Source: Pseudomonas taiwanensis (GTDB taxonomy: Bacteria; Pseudomonadota; Gammaproteobacteria; Pseudomonadales; Pseudomonadaceae). From it: a stretch of 64,000 nt of DNA. The translations under genes were made by a program, and so were the position numbers. The first letter of the stretch is position 1, and every line of letters starts with the position of its first letter. Shown one piece after another: positions 1 to 12,428 of the stretch. The notes beneath the pieces were generated by a model that was given only the letters and a program-made list of their open reading frames with translations, ran no database searches and was not told the DNA's origin. The stretch lies in contig NZ_QJRF01000077.1 in NCBI RefSeq assembly GCF_013393345.1, positions 327,226 to 391,225 of the forward strand, in the 5' to 3' direction.

Positions 1-2530
1 TGATCAGTTCCAGGATCGCCACTTCACGCGGCGTCAGCATCGACGGTGCGCTGCTGGTGGCGGATTCGTTGGCATGGCCCACGCGGCCTGGTCCGAAGCG
101 TTCCAGCAGCTGTGTCAGATAAGCGCCCTGCTCTTCGGCCATCGGCTTGCTCGCCAGGGCCGCCAGCAACTTGCGCAGCACCTCGCCTTCATCGAGGAAA
201 GTGCGCACCAGTCCCAGCTGGCTGCCCAGCGTCAGCGCTTCGAGCAGGTGTTCTTCAGCTCGCTCCGGTTGCAGCAGATCGGAGTGGGCGATGGCCATCA
301 GCAATTGGCCGGTGACGAGCAGTTGGCCGCGGCGGAAACGGGTGGCGTACTCGCGAAGGATTTCCAGCTCCGCCAGGGCCTTGTCCGGGTAATTGGTGGC
401 CAGCAGCAGGCGCGCACGTGCCAGCGCCGCCAGCGCCGGGACTTCAGCCTGAAAACCCTGGGCATCCCGGTATTGCAGCGCCAACGGCTCCAGCTTGGCG
501 ACCCGCTCGGCGGCGTAGGTACGGTCATTCTCCAACAGGGCGATGCGCGACTGCTCGGTGAGGCACTGCGCCAGCGCGCGGTCCTGGCCAATGCTGCGGA
601 AGTGGCGCTCCTGACGTTCGAGGAAGGCCATGGCCACCGCTGCGGAATCCTGTAGCAGGTCCAGGCGGGCGCGGCAGAGCGTGGCATGCAGCATGGTGTC
701 GGGCATGGTCCACTGCAGCAGGCCGCTGCGATTGGCAAGGATTTCCCGCGCCTCGTCGGTTCGATCCAGTTCGCGATAGACCTCGGCCAGGGTCGCCGCC
801 CCCAGGTAGGCGCTGGCGGACCGGTGACCGTGGACGGCCACGGAGCGGGCCAGTTGCGCCGAACCGACGCGCTCCGCCTCACGGATACGGCCTTCCTGCA
901 GATAACAGGTGGTTCTCGCCCCTTCGGCCACCAGGGCCATTTCCGCATCCCGTTCGGCTTCAGGAATGGGGTTTTCGTCCAGGCAGCGCAGCGCGTCCTC
1001 GTGCCTTCCCGCCGCCGAATAGGCGATGGCCAGCAGTGCCGGAGCGCCATAGCGGGTCACCGTGTAGTCGTCCGGCAGGGCCTGGAAGTCTTCCAGCAGG
1101 CCGATGATCGGCTCGCTGCGATCGCGCTGGACCTCGATCGCCGCCTGCACCAGCGGCAGGCGATAAGCCTCGTCGGCCTGCTGGGCCGCGCCACTGCGCT
1201 TGAATTGCTCCATCCAGGCTTCGGCCTTGGCCGGACGGGCGGTCAGCGCGTAGGCCAGGCAGCCGAGGAAGAACAGCCGCGGCCGGGAAAACAGAATGTC
1301 CTGCGGCAACTGGTCCAACAGGCGCAGCAGCGGGCTCAACTGATCGAGGCTCCAGGTGGCAGGAGCCGCCCCTTCGACCAATTGCGCGGCAAAGTCCAGG
1401 TCCCCCGCCTGGGTTGCATGACGCACTGCCTCGGCCAGCAGCTTGCGCTCGGCGAACCAGCGCGCGGCGCGACGGTGCAACTGGTCCTGGCTCTCGCGAT
1501 CGCGACGCTGCAGCCGTGTCGCGAGGAAGTCGCCAAACAGCGCATGGAAGCGATACCAGGGTTGGCGGTCATCGGCTTCCACGCGAAAAATCAGCAGGTT
1601 CTCTTCATCCAGCCGCTTGAGCATGGCCTGCGCCGATGCACATCCGGTCACCGCTTCCGCCAACGAGGCATTGAAGCGCCGCAGGATGCTCACGTCCTCC
1701 ATGAATGACGCCAGATCGGCGGGCAAATGCGCCATGACGTTCTCGGCCAGATAGCTCTGCAGGTCGTCGGAACGCCAGCCCATCTCACGCAGGGTGTCCC
1801 GCGCCGCGGGGTCGCTGCGCAGCAGGATGACCACCAGCTGCAGGGTGGCCGGCCAACCGCTGGTGAGCTGGTGGATCTGGTGCAACTCCTCCGGGCTGAG
1901 CTTCAGCGCGGCCAGGCCCTGTTCGAGGAAGGCGTGGGTTTCCGCCAGATCGAATGGCAGCGTGGCGCAATCCAGCTCCACCAGCTGGCCGCTGAGCCGC
2001 AGCCGGCTGAAGCTGAGCGGCGGACCGACACGGGACGAAATCACGAAATGCAGGTTGTCGGGGCTGTGGTCCAGCAGCTTCTGCACGAGCTGGTGGGAGC
2101 GCGGGTCCACCACATGCTGGTAGTCGTCTATGACCAGGAACAGCTCTTTGTTGATGCTGGCGGCGCCTTCGACGATGGCCGCCACCACGCCATCGATGAA
2201 TTCCGGCCGCGTGCCTTCCGGGGGAATGCCGCTGTCCAGCGGAATCCCCAGGCGCTGCAGGGCACCGCGCAGGTAAGCGAAGAAAATCGCCAGATGCTTG
2301 TCGTCGGTGCTCAGCGACAGCCAGGCCACGTCCGCCCCGGAACGCATCATCTCCTGCCGCCACTGCGCCAGCAGGGTGGTCTTGCCGAAGCCCGGACTGC
2401 CGGTGACCAGGCCGACGCGGCAGTGCGCCATCCGCTGCAACTCCTCCAGCAGACGCTGGCGCTGGATGGTCTGGGTGCCGATGCGTGGTGGTGCGAACTT
2501 CGTCGATACGAGCAGTTTGTCTGTGTGCAT
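1..2530 (-). CDS. MalT-type LuxR-family transcriptional regulator (3' end cut by window edge)
   Basis: Large ATP-dependent activator of the MalT/STAND type; 843 codons are visible and the gene runs off the left edge. An N-terminal ATPase has the Walker A motif GSPGFGKTT at residues 44-52 and a Walker B-like FLVIDDYQHV near residue 130. A long alpha-helical, TPR-like sensor region follows. The last visible residues, LTPREVAILELI, are the beginning of the LuxR/GerE helix-turn-helix, so only about 60 residues are missing. The ATG at 2530-2528 is chosen because the following residues (TKFAPPRIGTQTI) align with the start of the paralogue at 12429-15104. It is encoded just downstream of, and on the same strand as, the acyl-CoA dehydrogenase at 2788-3930. 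The inducer is unknown; a control role over the neighbouring beta-oxidation genes is inferred from position. Confidence 0.9.
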   Translation of the reverse strand, partial: MHTDKLLVSTKFAPPRIGTQTIQRQRLLEELQRMAHCRVGLVTGSPGFGKTTLLAQWRQEMMRSGADVAWLSLSTDDKHLAIFFAYLRGALQRLGIPLDSGIPPEGTRPEFIDGVVAAIVEGAASINKELFLVIDDYQHVVDPRSHQLVQKLLDHSPDNLHFVISSRVGPPLSFSRLRLSGQLVELDCATLPFDLAETHAFLEQGLAALKLSPEELHQIHQLTSGWPATLQLVVILLRSDPAARDTLREMGWRSDDLQSYLAENVMAHLPADLASFMEDVSILRRFNASLAEAVTGCASAQAMLKRLDEENLLIFRVEADDRQPWYRFHALFGDFLATRLQRRDRESQDQLHRRAARWFAERKLLAEAVRHATQAGDLDFAAQLVEGAAPATWSLDQLSPLLRLLDQLPQDILFSRPRLFFLGCLAYALTARPAKAEAWMEQFKRSGAAQQADEAYRLPLVQAAIEVQRDRSEPIIGLLEDFQALPDDYTVTRYGAPALLAIAYSAAGRHEDALRCLDENPIPEAERDAEMALVAEGARTTCYLQEGRIREAERVGSAQLARSVAVHGHRSASAYLGAATLAEVYRELDRTDEAREILANRSGLLQWTMPDTMLHATLCRARLDLLQDSAAVAMAFLERQERHFRSIGQDRALAQCLTEQSRIALLENDRTYAAERVAKLEPLALQYRDAQGFQAEVPALAALARARLLLATNYPDKALAELEILREYATRFRRGQLLVTGQLLMAIAHSDLLQPERAEEHLLEALTLGSQLGLVRTFLDEGEVLRKLLAALASKPMAEEQGAYLTQLLERFGPGRVGHANESATSSAPSMLTPREVAILELI

Positions 2531-2787
2531 GTCCAGACCGGGTCTCCGATTCGCAAATGGCCTACCAAAACGCAGCGGACAGGCATGCGCGGGTTGGAAT
2601 CAGGGTAGGTACGGCCAGGTGGTAAGCCGGTTTTTACCTGAAGCTTAGCCTCAGGTCAGTAGCCGCCTTGTTTCCGGGCATTTGGGCGACCTTTTCTGCA
2701 ACAGATGGTGGCGGGGAAAGCGAGGGGGCCGCCCCCTCGAACCGAGGGGGTGGAACGGCGGTACCAGGACGGGACCGCCGGAGCGGA

Positions 2788-3930
<1,143 letters not shown>

Positions 3931-4080
3931 GGATATACCCCTGGATGCGGTTGGCTATGCGGGCGCCGATCGGTCAGAACCCTTCTCGCCACCTTAGGGC
4001 GGCTACAGGCACTCGTGCCCCCTCCAAGCGGGTAGGCGCAGGCGAATCAGCCGCGCATTCGTGGACCTCGTCCGCTCCCA

Positions 4081-4126
4081 CTCCATAAGGGTGGGGGCGA
4101 CCTCGTCGGCAATTCGATTTACTGGC
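4081..4126 (+). promoter_or_regulatory. Upstream element shared with the 34.7 kb gene
   Basis: This stretch lies 51 bp before the FadE-like gene. It contains ATTCGATTTACTGGC (4112-4126) preceded by a G-rich block CATAAGGGTGGGGGCGA. A closely matching arrangement precedes the outer-membrane protein gene at 34809. The GGGGGCGA core loosely recalls the GGGGA(T/G)GAGG box bound by E. coli MalT. A binding site for one of the MalT-type regulators is inference. Confidence 0.4.
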
Positions 4127-4176
4127 AAAGCCCACTCCCCCGGCCGCCCGTCGGCCAGAAAGTACAAGAGAACGAG

Positions 4177-5979
4177 ATGACCGATTCGCTCCTGAACGAA
4201 CGCGAACTGAGCTTCCAGCTCTATGAGCTGCTCGATACCGAAGCCCTGCTGCAGCGCCCCCGCTATGCGGATCATGATCGCGCCGTATTCGACGCCACGC
4301 TGGAAACAGCGCGCGGCGTCGCCGCCGAATACTTCGCTCCGCACAACCAGAAGGGCGACGCCAATGAGCCGACCTTCGACGGCGAAAAGGTGACGCTCAT
4401 TCCGGAAACCAAGGTCGCCTGGGACGCCTTCGCCCAGGCCGGTTTTCTCGCCGCCCATCACGATGCCGAGGACGGTGGCCTGCAGCTGCCGGAGGTCATC
4501 CTGCGGGCCAGCATGGCCTACTTCAACGCCGCCAACATCGCCACGGTGGCCTACTCGTTCCTGACCATCGGCGCTGCCAACCTGGTCAAGAGCTTCGCCG
4601 GCGATGCACTGCGCGAACGCTTCCTGCCGCCGATGCTCGATGGTCGCTTCAGCGGCACCATGGCCCTGACCGAGCCCGGCCAGGGTTCCGCCCTTGGCGA
4701 CCTGCGCACCAGCGCCCGCCCGGCCGGCGATGGCAGCTACCGCATTCACGGCCAGAAGATGTTCATCTCCGGCGGCGACCACTCGCTGACCGACAACATC
4801 GTTCACATGGTGCTGGCCCGCATAGAAGGCGCGCCGGCAGGCACCCGTGGCATTTCCCTGTTCCTCGTGCCGAAGTTCCTGGTCAACGAAGACGGCAGCC
4901 TGGGTGCGCGCAACGACGTGGCCCTGGCCGGCCTGCTGCACAAGCACGGCTACCGCAACACCACCTCCACCGTGCTCAGCTTCGGTGAGAAGGACGGCGC
5001 AGTCGGCTACCTGGTGGGCGAGGCCAACAAGGGCCTGTCGTACATGTTCCAGATGATGAACGAAGCGCGCATCGGCGTGGCCCTCGGCGCCTCGGCGCTG
5101 GCCTACCAGAGCTTCAATCACGCCCTGGACTACGCCCGCGAACGGCCGCAGGGCCGCCTGCCGGGCGCCAAGGACCCGCTGGCGCCGCAGGTGCGTATCG
5201 TCGAGCACGCCGACGTGCGTCGCATGCTCCTGCAGCAGAAGGTCTACGCCGAAGGCAGCCTCGCGCTGTGCCTGTACGCCAGCAGCCTGTTCGAAGATGC
5301 CCACACCGCACCCGAAGACACCCAGCGACGCGAAGCCGGGGAACTGCTGGACCTGCTGATTCCCATGGTCAAGTCCTACCCGTCGAAGTACTGCGTCATG
5401 GCCTCGGACATCGGCATCCAGGTGCTCGGCGGTTCCGGTTACATCCGCGAGTACCCGCTGGAGCAGTACTACCGGGACAACCGCCTGAACCCCATCCACG
5501 AAGGAACCGAGGGCATCCACGGTCTCGATCTGCTCGGTCGCAAGCTGCAGCAGAACGGTGGCGCCGGCTATCGCCTGTTCCTGTCGCGCGTGCGTGACAC
5601 CTTGAAGGAAGCCGGTCACGACGACCGCTGCGCGCCGCTCGCCTTCGTGCTGGCCGGCGCCCTGGACCGCCTGCAGGAAGTCACCGAAAGCCTGCTCGAC
5701 CAGGTGGCCGCCGACACCAACCTCGGCCTGGCCAACGCCACCCCCTACCTCGACCTGTTCGGCCGCGTGCTGGTGGGCTGGCTGTGGCTGCGCATGGCGC
5801 TGGTCGCGAGCCGTGCCCTCGACGCCGGCGCGGTCGGCAGCGAGGCGGACTTCTACCTCGGCAAGCTCCAGGCGGCTCGCTACTTCATCGACTGGGAGCT
5901 GGCAACCGTCGAAGCCCAGGCGCGCCTGTTGATCGCCGGCAACCGCAGCAGCTTCGACATGCAGGACCCGTGGTTCTGA
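4177..5979 (+). CDS. Acyl-CoA dehydrogenase, FadE-like with C-terminal extension
   Basis: First step of beta-oxidation on an acyl-CoA; 600 residues, the length of the large acyl-CoA dehydrogenase class with an extra C-terminal domain rather than the 380-residue class. FAD/substrate-binding residues are in MALTEPGQGSALGDL. The catalytic base is Glu442 in HEGTEGIHGLD, the canonical MCAD-like position, so it differs mechanistically from the dehydrogenases at 2788 and 20075. It opens a rightward operon with the FadB-like, thiolase and SDR genes. The gap to the next gene is 38 bp. A shared upstream element lies at 4081-4126. Chain-length preference cannot be read from the sequence. Confidence 0.93.
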   Translation: MTDSLLNERELSFQLYELLDTEALLQRPRYADHDRAVFDATLETARGVAAEYFAPHNQKGDANEPTFDGEKVTLIPETKVAWDAFAQAGFLAAHHDAEDGGLQLPEVILRASMAYFNAANIATVAYSFLTIGAANLVKSFAGDALRERFLPPMLDGRFSGTMALTEPGQGSALGDLRTSARPAGDGSYRIHGQKMFISGGDHSLTDNIVHMVLARIEGAPAGTRGISLFLVPKFLVNEDGSLGARNDVALAGLLHKHGYRNTTSTVLSFGEKDGAVGYLVGEANKGLSYMFQMMNEARIGVALGASALAYQSFNHALDYARERPQGRLPGAKDPLAPQVRIVEHADVRRMLLQQKVYAEGSLALCLYASSLFEDAHTAPEDTQRREAGELLDLLIPMVKSYPSKYCVMASDIGIQVLGGSGYIREYPLEQYYRDNRLNPIHEGTEGIHGLDLLGRKLQQNGGAGYRLFLSRVRDTLKEAGHDDRCAPLAFVLAGALDRLQEVTESLLDQVAADTNLGLANATPYLDLFGRVLVGWLWLRMALVASRALDAGAVGSEADFYLGKLQAARYFIDWELATVEAQARLLIAGNRSSFDMQDPWF

Positions 5980-6017
5980 CCCGCCCTCCGACTTCCAACC
6001 CTTTACAAGGAGCCACC

Positions 6018-8129
6018 ATGAACGCCCTGGTTACCTATCAGGTTGAAGACAACCTGGCCCTGATCGGCCTCGCCCGCCCGCCGGTCAATGCCCTTGGCCA
6101 ACCCCTGCGCGCCGCTGTTCTCGAAGCCTGCGAGCACGCCGCTGCCGATCCTTCGGTGAAGGCGCTCGTCCTCCATGGCGCCAACGGTCTGTTCAGCGCC
6201 GGTGCCGACATCAGCGAATTCGGCAGTGATGCGTCCTTCGCCGCGCCCGATCTGCCCACCCTGCTCCTGCGCCTCACGCAACTGGACAAGCCGCTGGTGG
6301 CCGCCATCGGCAAACTCGCCCTCGGCGGTGGCCTGGAACTGGCGCTGGCCTGCGGCTACCGCATTGGCGAACCGGCCACCCGCGTCGGGCTGCCGGAAAT
6401 CAACCTCGGCCTGCTTCCCGGTGCCGGTGGCACCCAGCGCCTGCCGCGCCTGATCGGTGCCGAGGCGGCACTCGACATGATGCTCTCGGGCACCCCGGTC
6501 GGCGCCGAAAGCGCCCGTAACCTGGGCATCCTCGACAGGCTGTCGGCAAGTGCCGACACCTTGCTCGACGAAGCCCGCGCCTATGCCCGTGAGCTGGTTT
6601 CCAGTCAGGCACCCGCGCGGCCTGCCGTCCCCTTCCCGGCACCCGCCGAAGGCCTGCCCGAGGACTTCCTCGTGCGTTTCCGCCAGGACAACGAGCCGCG
6701 CTGGAAGAGTCGCCTGGCGCCCCGCCTGGTGCTGTCCGCCGTGGAAGCCGCCTGCCTGCTGCCGCTGGAGGAAGGCCTGGCCCGCGAAGTGGCGCTGTTC
6801 AAGCAGGCCGAGGCTTCGGTCCAGTCCCAAGCGCTGCGCCATGTGTTCTTCGCCGAGCGCGAGGCCGGACGGATTCCCGGTATCGATAGCGACATCCCGC
6901 TCCGCCCGATCCGCAAGGTCGCGGTGATCGGTGCCGGCACCATGGGCGGCGGCATTGCCATGAACTTCGCCAACGCCGGCATTCCCGTGATCCTGCTGGA
7001 ACGCCAGGGCGAGGCCCTGGATCGCGGTCTGGCGCAGATCCGCAACAACTACGAGATCAGCGTCAAGCGCGGCAAGCTGACCCAGGCCCGCCTGGAGCAG
7101 CGCATGACCCTGCTCGGCGGCACGCTCGACTATGCCGACCTGGCCGACGCCGACCTGGTGATCGAAGCGGTGTTCGAAAAGATGGAGATCAAGCAGGAGG
7201 TCTTCCGCACCCTGGACCAGGTGTGCAAGCCCGGCGCGATCCTCGCCACCAACACCTCGTCCCTGGACGTCGATCAGATCGCCGCCGTGACCTCGCGCCC
7301 GCAGGATGTCATCGGCCTGCACTTCTTCAGCCCGGCGAACGTCATGCGCCTGCTGGAAGTCGTGCGTGGACGGGAAACCGCGCCAGACGTGCTGGCCACC
7401 ACCCTGAAGATGGGCCGCACCATCGGCAAGATGCCCGTGGTCTCCGGTGTGTGCTTCGGCTTCATCGGCAACCGCATGCTCGAACCCTACGCCCGCGAAG
7501 CCCATCGCCTGGTGCTGGAAGGCGCAACCCCGGCACAGGTGGACGGCGTGCTCACCGGCCTCGACCTGAACATGGGCGTGTTCAGCATGCTCGACCTGGC
7601 CGGCGTGGACGTGAACTTCCTGGTCCGTGACTCCAACCGCGCGGCCATCGCCCATGACGACAGCTACTGCCGCCTCGGCGACGAGCTCTATGCCCTGGGC
7701 CGCTACGGCCAGAAGACCGGTCGCGGCTTCTACGCCTATGAAGGCCGCAATCGCCAGGACGACTACGAAGTCGTCGCGCTGGCCGAACGTCTGGCCGGCG
7801 AGCTCCACGTCCCCCGCCGCCCCATCAGCGAGCAGGAAATCCACGACCGCTGCCTGTACATGCTGATCAGCGAGGGCATCCAGTTGCTGGACGAAGGCAT
7901 CGCCCTGCGGGCCAGCGACATCGACCTCGTATGGATCAACGGCTACGGCTTCCCGGCCCACCTGGGCGGCCCGATGCATTACGCCGAACAGCTTGGCCTG
8001 GACAAGGTGCTGGCCGGCATCGACCAGTACCGCCAGTCCCTCGGCGAATACGGCGAGATGTGGTTCCAGCCGGCGCCGCTGCTGGAGCGCCTGGTGGCCG
8101 CCGGCAAGACCCGCATCGAGCGCATCTGA
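6018..8129 (+). CDS. Bifunctional enoyl-CoA hydratase / 3-hydroxyacyl-CoA dehydrogenase (FadB-like)
   Basis: Hydrates 2-enoyl-CoA and oxidises the 3-hydroxyacyl-CoA with NAD+. The protein has 703 residues. The crotonase domain (about 1-190) has the acid/base glutamates E107 (GGGLEL) and E127 ([14 protein letters not shown]). The NAD-binding 3HCDH domain starts near residue 301 with [12 protein letters not shown], and the catalytic His435 lies in [13 protein letters not shown]. The C-terminal 3HCDH domains follow. An AAGGAG ribosome site lies 7 bp before the ATG at 6018; an in-frame opening further upstream overlaps the previous gene and is rejected. It is a paralogue of the housekeeping FadB, here inside a four-gene operon. 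Confidence 0.94.
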   Translation: MNALVTYQVEDNLALIGLARPPVNALGQPLRAAVLEACEHAAADPSVKALVLHGANGLFSAGADISEFGSDASFAAPDLPTLLLRLTQLDKPLVAAIGKLALGGGLELALACGYRIGEPATRVGLPEINLGLLPGAGGTQRLPRLIGAEAALDMMLSGTPVGAESARNLGILDRLSASADTLLDEARAYARELVSSQAPARPAVPFPAPAEGLPEDFLVRFRQDNEPRWKSRLAPRLVLSAVEAACLLPLEEGLAREVALFKQAEASVQSQALRHVFFAEREAGRIPGIDSDIPLRPIRKVAVIGAGTMGGGIAMNFANAGIPVILLERQGEALDRGLAQIRNNYEISVKRGKLTQARLEQRMTLLGGTLDYADLADADLVIEAVFEKMEIKQEVFRTLDQVCKPGAILATNTSSLDVDQIAAVTSRPQDVIGLHFFSPANVMRLLEVVRGRETAPDVLATTLKMGRTIGKMPVVSGVCFGFIGNRMLEPYAREAHRLVLEGATPAQVDGVLTGLDLNMGVFSMLDLAGVDVNFLVRDSNRAAIAHDDSYCRLGDELYALGRYGQKTGRGFYAYEGRNRQDDYEVVALAERLAGELHVPRRPISEQEIHDRCLYMLISEGIQLLDEGIALRASDIDLVWINGYGFPAHLGGPMHYAEQLGLDKVLAGIDQYRQSLGEYGEMWFQPAPLLERLVAAGKTRIERI

Positions 8130-8191
8130 TTGCAACCGGCGGGCGGCCGATTCCTATCGGTGCCCGCCCCTACTCCCAACTGGACACGACC

Positions 8192-9376
8192 ATGAAAGAA
8201 GCCGTCATTCTCTCCACCGCACGCACGCCCATCGGCAAGGCGTTTCGCGGTGCCTTCAACGCGACCACCGCACCCAGCATGTCCGCCTTCGCCATTCGCG
8301 CCGCCGTTGAGCGCGCCGGTATCGAAGCAGCGGAAATCGAAGACCTCGTGATGGGCACTGGCATGCCCGCTGGCACCGCCGGCTGGAACCTCGGCCGCAT
8401 GAGCGTGCTGGCCGCCGGCCTGCCGATTACCGTCAGCGGCCAGACCCTCGACCGTCAATGCGCTTCGGGCCTGATGGCCATCGCCACCGCCGCCAAGCAG
8501 ATCGTGGTCGACGGCATGGCCGTGACCATCGGCGCCGGCCAGGAGCACATCAGCCTGGTGCAGAACCGCCATATGGAATGGGTGGGCGAGTACCACGACA
8601 CCCAGGTCATCAACCATGTGCCCCATGCCTACATGCCCATGCTGCAGACCGCCGAACTGGTGGCCGAGCGCTACGGCATCAGCCGCGAGGCGCAGGACGC
8701 CTACTCGCTTCAGTCCCAACAGCGCACGGCGGCTGCCCAGCAGGCAGGGCTTTTCGAGGGCGAGATCGTCCCGGTGACCGTCACCCGCCAGGTGGTCGAC
8801 AAGGCCAGTGGCGCCATCAGCTTCGAAGACGTGACCCTCGCCCAGGACGAAGGCAACCGTCCGCAGACCGTCCTCGAAGACCTGGCCCGCCTCAAGCCGG
8901 TTATCGCCGGCGGCTGCATCACCGCCGGCAACGCCAGCCAGCTGTCCGACGGTGCCAGCGCCTGCGTGCTGATGGACGGCCGCCTGGCCGAGCAACGCAA
9001 CCTGGAACCCCTGGGCGCGTATCGCGGCATGGCCGTCGTGGGCCTCGCGCCGGAAGAGATGGGCATCGGCCCAGTACTGGCCGTGCCTCGCCTGCTCAAG
9101 CAGCACGGCCTGAAGGTCGACGACATCGGCCTCTGGGAACTCAACGAAGCCTTCGCCTGCCAGGCGATCTACTGCCGCGACAAGCTGGGCATCGACAACG
9201 AGCGCTACAACGTCAATGGCGGCGCCATCGCCATTGGCCACCCCTACGGCATGAGCGGCGCGCGGATGGTCGGCCACGCCCTGCTGGAGGGCAAGCGTCG
9301 CGGCGTGAAGTACGTCGTGGTAACCATGTGCGTCGGCGGTGGCATGGGTGCCGCTGGCCTGTTCGAGGTGTTCTGA
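8192..9376 (+). CDS. Thiolase (acetyl-CoA acyltransferase)
   Basis: Thiolytic cleavage of 3-oxoacyl-CoA, completing the beta-oxidation cycle of this operon. The 394-residue length is standard. The nucleophilic Cys90 is in LDRQCASG, the base His350 in [12 protein letters not shown] and the second Cys380 in [10 protein letters not shown]; all three catalytic residues are present. It starts 62 bp after the FadB-like gene and its stop overlaps the start of the SDR gene by one base (TGATG), implying translational coupling. It belongs to a different thiolase class from the SCPx-type enzyme at 23048-24235. Degradative use is inferred from context. Confidence 0.94.
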   Translation: MKEAVILSTARTPIGKAFRGAFNATTAPSMSAFAIRAAVERAGIEAAEIEDLVMGTGMPAGTAGWNLGRMSVLAAGLPITVSGQTLDRQCASGLMAIATAAKQIVVDGMAVTIGAGQEHISLVQNRHMEWVGEYHDTQVINHVPHAYMPMLQTAELVAERYGISREAQDAYSLQSQQRTAAAQQAGLFEGEIVPVTVTRQVVDKASGAISFEDVTLAQDEGNRPQTVLEDLARLKPVIAGGCITAGNASQLSDGASACVLMDGRLAEQRNLEPLGAYRGMAVVGLAPEEMGIGPVLAVPRLLKQHGLKVDDIGLWELNEAFACQAIYCRDKLGIDNERYNVNGGAIAIGHPYGMSGARMVGHALLEGKRRGVKYVVVTMCVGGGMGAAGLFEVF

Positions 9377-10152
9377 TGAGTGTCTTCGCCCCCTTCTCCC
9401 TGGCCAGCCGCACCGTGCTGGTCACCGGCGCCTCCAGTGGTATCGGCGCCCACCTTGCTCGCGTAGCCGGCCGTGCCGGTGCGCGCGTGGTCCTGGCAGC
9501 GCGTCGCGTCGAGCGCCTGCAACAACTGGCCGATGCCATCCGTCGTGACGGCGGCCAGGCGCTGCCGGTCGCCATGGACGTCACCGACCGCGCCAGCGTC
9601 GAAGCCGCCTTCGACGCCGCCGAAGTGGCTTTCGGACCGGTGGATGTGGTGCTCAACAACGCTGGCATCGGCAGCGGCCTGCGCGTGCTGGACATCAGCG
9701 AGGAAGAATGGCGCGCCATGCTCGCGACCAACCTCGACGGCGTCTGGCGCGTCGCCCAATGCGCGGCGCAACGCCTGGCACGCGCGGAGCGACCGGGGAG
9801 CATCGTCAACATTGCCTCCATGCTCGGCCTGCGCGTCGGCACCGGCTACAGCCACTACTGCACGGCAAAGGCCGGTGTGGTTCAGTTGACCAAGTCCCTG
9901 GCGCTGGAACTGGCGCGCTACAACATTCGCGTCAACGCCATCGCGCCGGGTTACTTCGCAACCGAGATGACCGACGGCTACTTCGACAGCGAGAAAGGCC
10001 AGGCCTACATCCGCGCGGCTGTGCCCATGCGTCGCCTCGGCCGGCTGGAAGAGCTGGATGGTCCGTTCCTGCTGCTGGCCAGCGAAGCGGGGGCCTACAT
10101 GTCCGGGTCCGTGCTGGCGGTGGATGGCGGGCAACTGGTGGGGAGTCTGTAG
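9376..10152 (+). CDS. SDR-family oxidoreductase
   Basis: NAD(P)-dependent short-chain dehydrogenase/reductase of 258 residues. The Rossmann motif TGASSGIG is at 18-25, NNAG at 94-97 and the catalytic Ser148/Tyr161/Lys165 (YCTAK) are intact. The ATG overlaps the thiolase stop by one base. It is the last gene of the 4177-10152 operon and probably oxidises a hydroxyacyl-CoA or an alcohol group on the substrate. Its specificity cannot be told from sequence. Repeats begin about 40 bp after its stop. Confidence 0.9.
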   Translation: MSVFAPFSLASRTVLVTGASSGIGAHLARVAGRAGARVVLAARRVERLQQLADAIRRDGGQALPVAMDVTDRASVEAAFDAAEVAFGPVDVVLNNAGIGSGLRVLDISEEEWRAMLATNLDGVWRVAQCAAQRLARAERPGSIVNIASMLGLRVGTGYSHYCTAKAGVVQLTKSLALELARYNIRVNAIAPGYFATEMTDGYFDSEKGQAYIRAAVPMRRLGRLEELDGPFLLLASEAGAYMSGSVLAVDGGQLVGSL

Positions 10153-10192
10153 GGGCTCCAGGGTGCTGGCAGGCTTTTGTGCCAGCCTGATG

Positions 10193-10477
10193 CAGCCCTC
10201 TCCCCCGGCCCCTCTCCCTGAAGTGGAGAGGGGTGACGCTCGGCCCACCTCCGGCGCAATCCTGTGGGGGCGATTTCAATCGCCAAGCAGGACGCAGTCC
10301 TGCCCGCTCTTGTAGGAGCGAATTCATTCGCGAAATGGTTAGGCACCGAGCCGGCCTGCAATCACCCTCTCCCCCGGCCCCTCTCCCGCAGGCGGGAGAG
10401 GGGTGACTCTCGGCTCACCTCCGCATCTCCCTGTGGGGCACATCCCCTGTGGGGGCGATTTCAATCGCTAAGCAGGA
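10193..10477. repeat. Tandem array of ~185-bp palindromic repeat unit, left part
   Basis: This intergenic stretch contains no gene. It holds about one and a half copies of a compound unit. Each unit has a CTCTCCC...GGGAGAGG hairpin, a GCGATTTCAATCGC palindrome, an AGGACGCAGTCCT palindrome and a GGAGCGAATTCATTCGCG palindrome. The array continues at 11730 beyond the IS3 element. It is a REP/BIME-like extragenic family; the hairpins could act as transcription ends for the SDR operon. Confidence 0.85.
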
Positions 10478-10543
10478 TGAAGTGGCCTAATGATTCTGGA
10501 CACCCCGATAGGGCGTTAAGATTCGCCCACAGCAGAGGTGTTC

Positions 10544-11685
<1,142 letters not shown>

Positions 11686-11729
11686 ACCTAAACCGGTGTC
11701 CAGTTTTACTTGACCACTTCAACCACTTC

Positions 11730-12350
11730 ACACCGAGCTGGCCGGCTACAACCCTCACCCCCAGCCCCTCTCCCAGAGGTAGAGGGGTGACTCTCGGCTC
11801 ACCTCCGCATCTCCCTGTGGGGCACATCCCCTGTGGGGGCGATTTCAATCGCTAAGCAGGACGCAGTCCTGCCCGCTCTTGTAGGAGCGAATTCATTCGC
11901 GAAATGGTTAGGCTCCGAGCCGGCCTGCAATCACCCTCACCCCCGGCCCCTCTCCCGCAGGCGGGAGAGGGGTGACTCTCGGCTCACCTCCGCATCTCCC
12001 TGTGGGGCACATCCCCTGTAGGGGCGAATTCATTCGCCAAGCAGGACGCAGTCCTGCCCGCTCTTGTAGGAGCGAATTCATTCGCGAAATGGTTAGGCAC
12101 CGAGCCGGCCGGGTGCCACCCTCACCCCCGGCCCCTCTCCCGCAGGCGGGAGAGGGGTGACTCTCGGCTCACCTCCGCATCTCCCTGTGGGGCACATCCC
12201 CTGTGGGGGCGATTTCAATCGCTAAGCAGGACGCAGTCCTGCCCGCTCTTGTGGGAGCGAATTCATTCGCGAAATGGTTAGGCACCGAGCTGGCCTGCAA
12301 TCACCCTCACCCCCAACCCCTCTCCCAGAGGTAGAGGGGTGACTCGCGCC
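11730..12350. repeat. Tandem array of ~185-bp palindromic repeat unit, right part
   Basis: About 3.3 copies of the same unit as at 10193-10477. The segment TGTAGGAGCGAATTCATTCG recurs at 11880, 12065 and 12250 (with one base change), so the period is exactly 185 bp. Copies are nearly identical, suggesting recent amplification or gene conversion. No coding potential is seen between 11722 and 12428. Confidence 0.88.
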
Positions 12351-12428
12351 GGCGAGGGTCGAGTCATCCTGAAGCAATCAGTGGCCTGAAACAGAGATGG
12401 GGCGGCAACTTCACGCGTCGCTGGCGAG

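Noticed and set aside
4003..5619. A 538-codon open frame on the minus strand
   Set aside because: It lies entirely opposite the FadE-like gene; its composition (Gly/Val/Gln/His-rich) is that of an antisense shadow in high-GC DNA and it has no family motif.
6003..8135. A 710-codon open frame on the minus strand
   Set aside because: Antisense to the FadB-like gene with its intact catalytic motifs; no recognisable domain.
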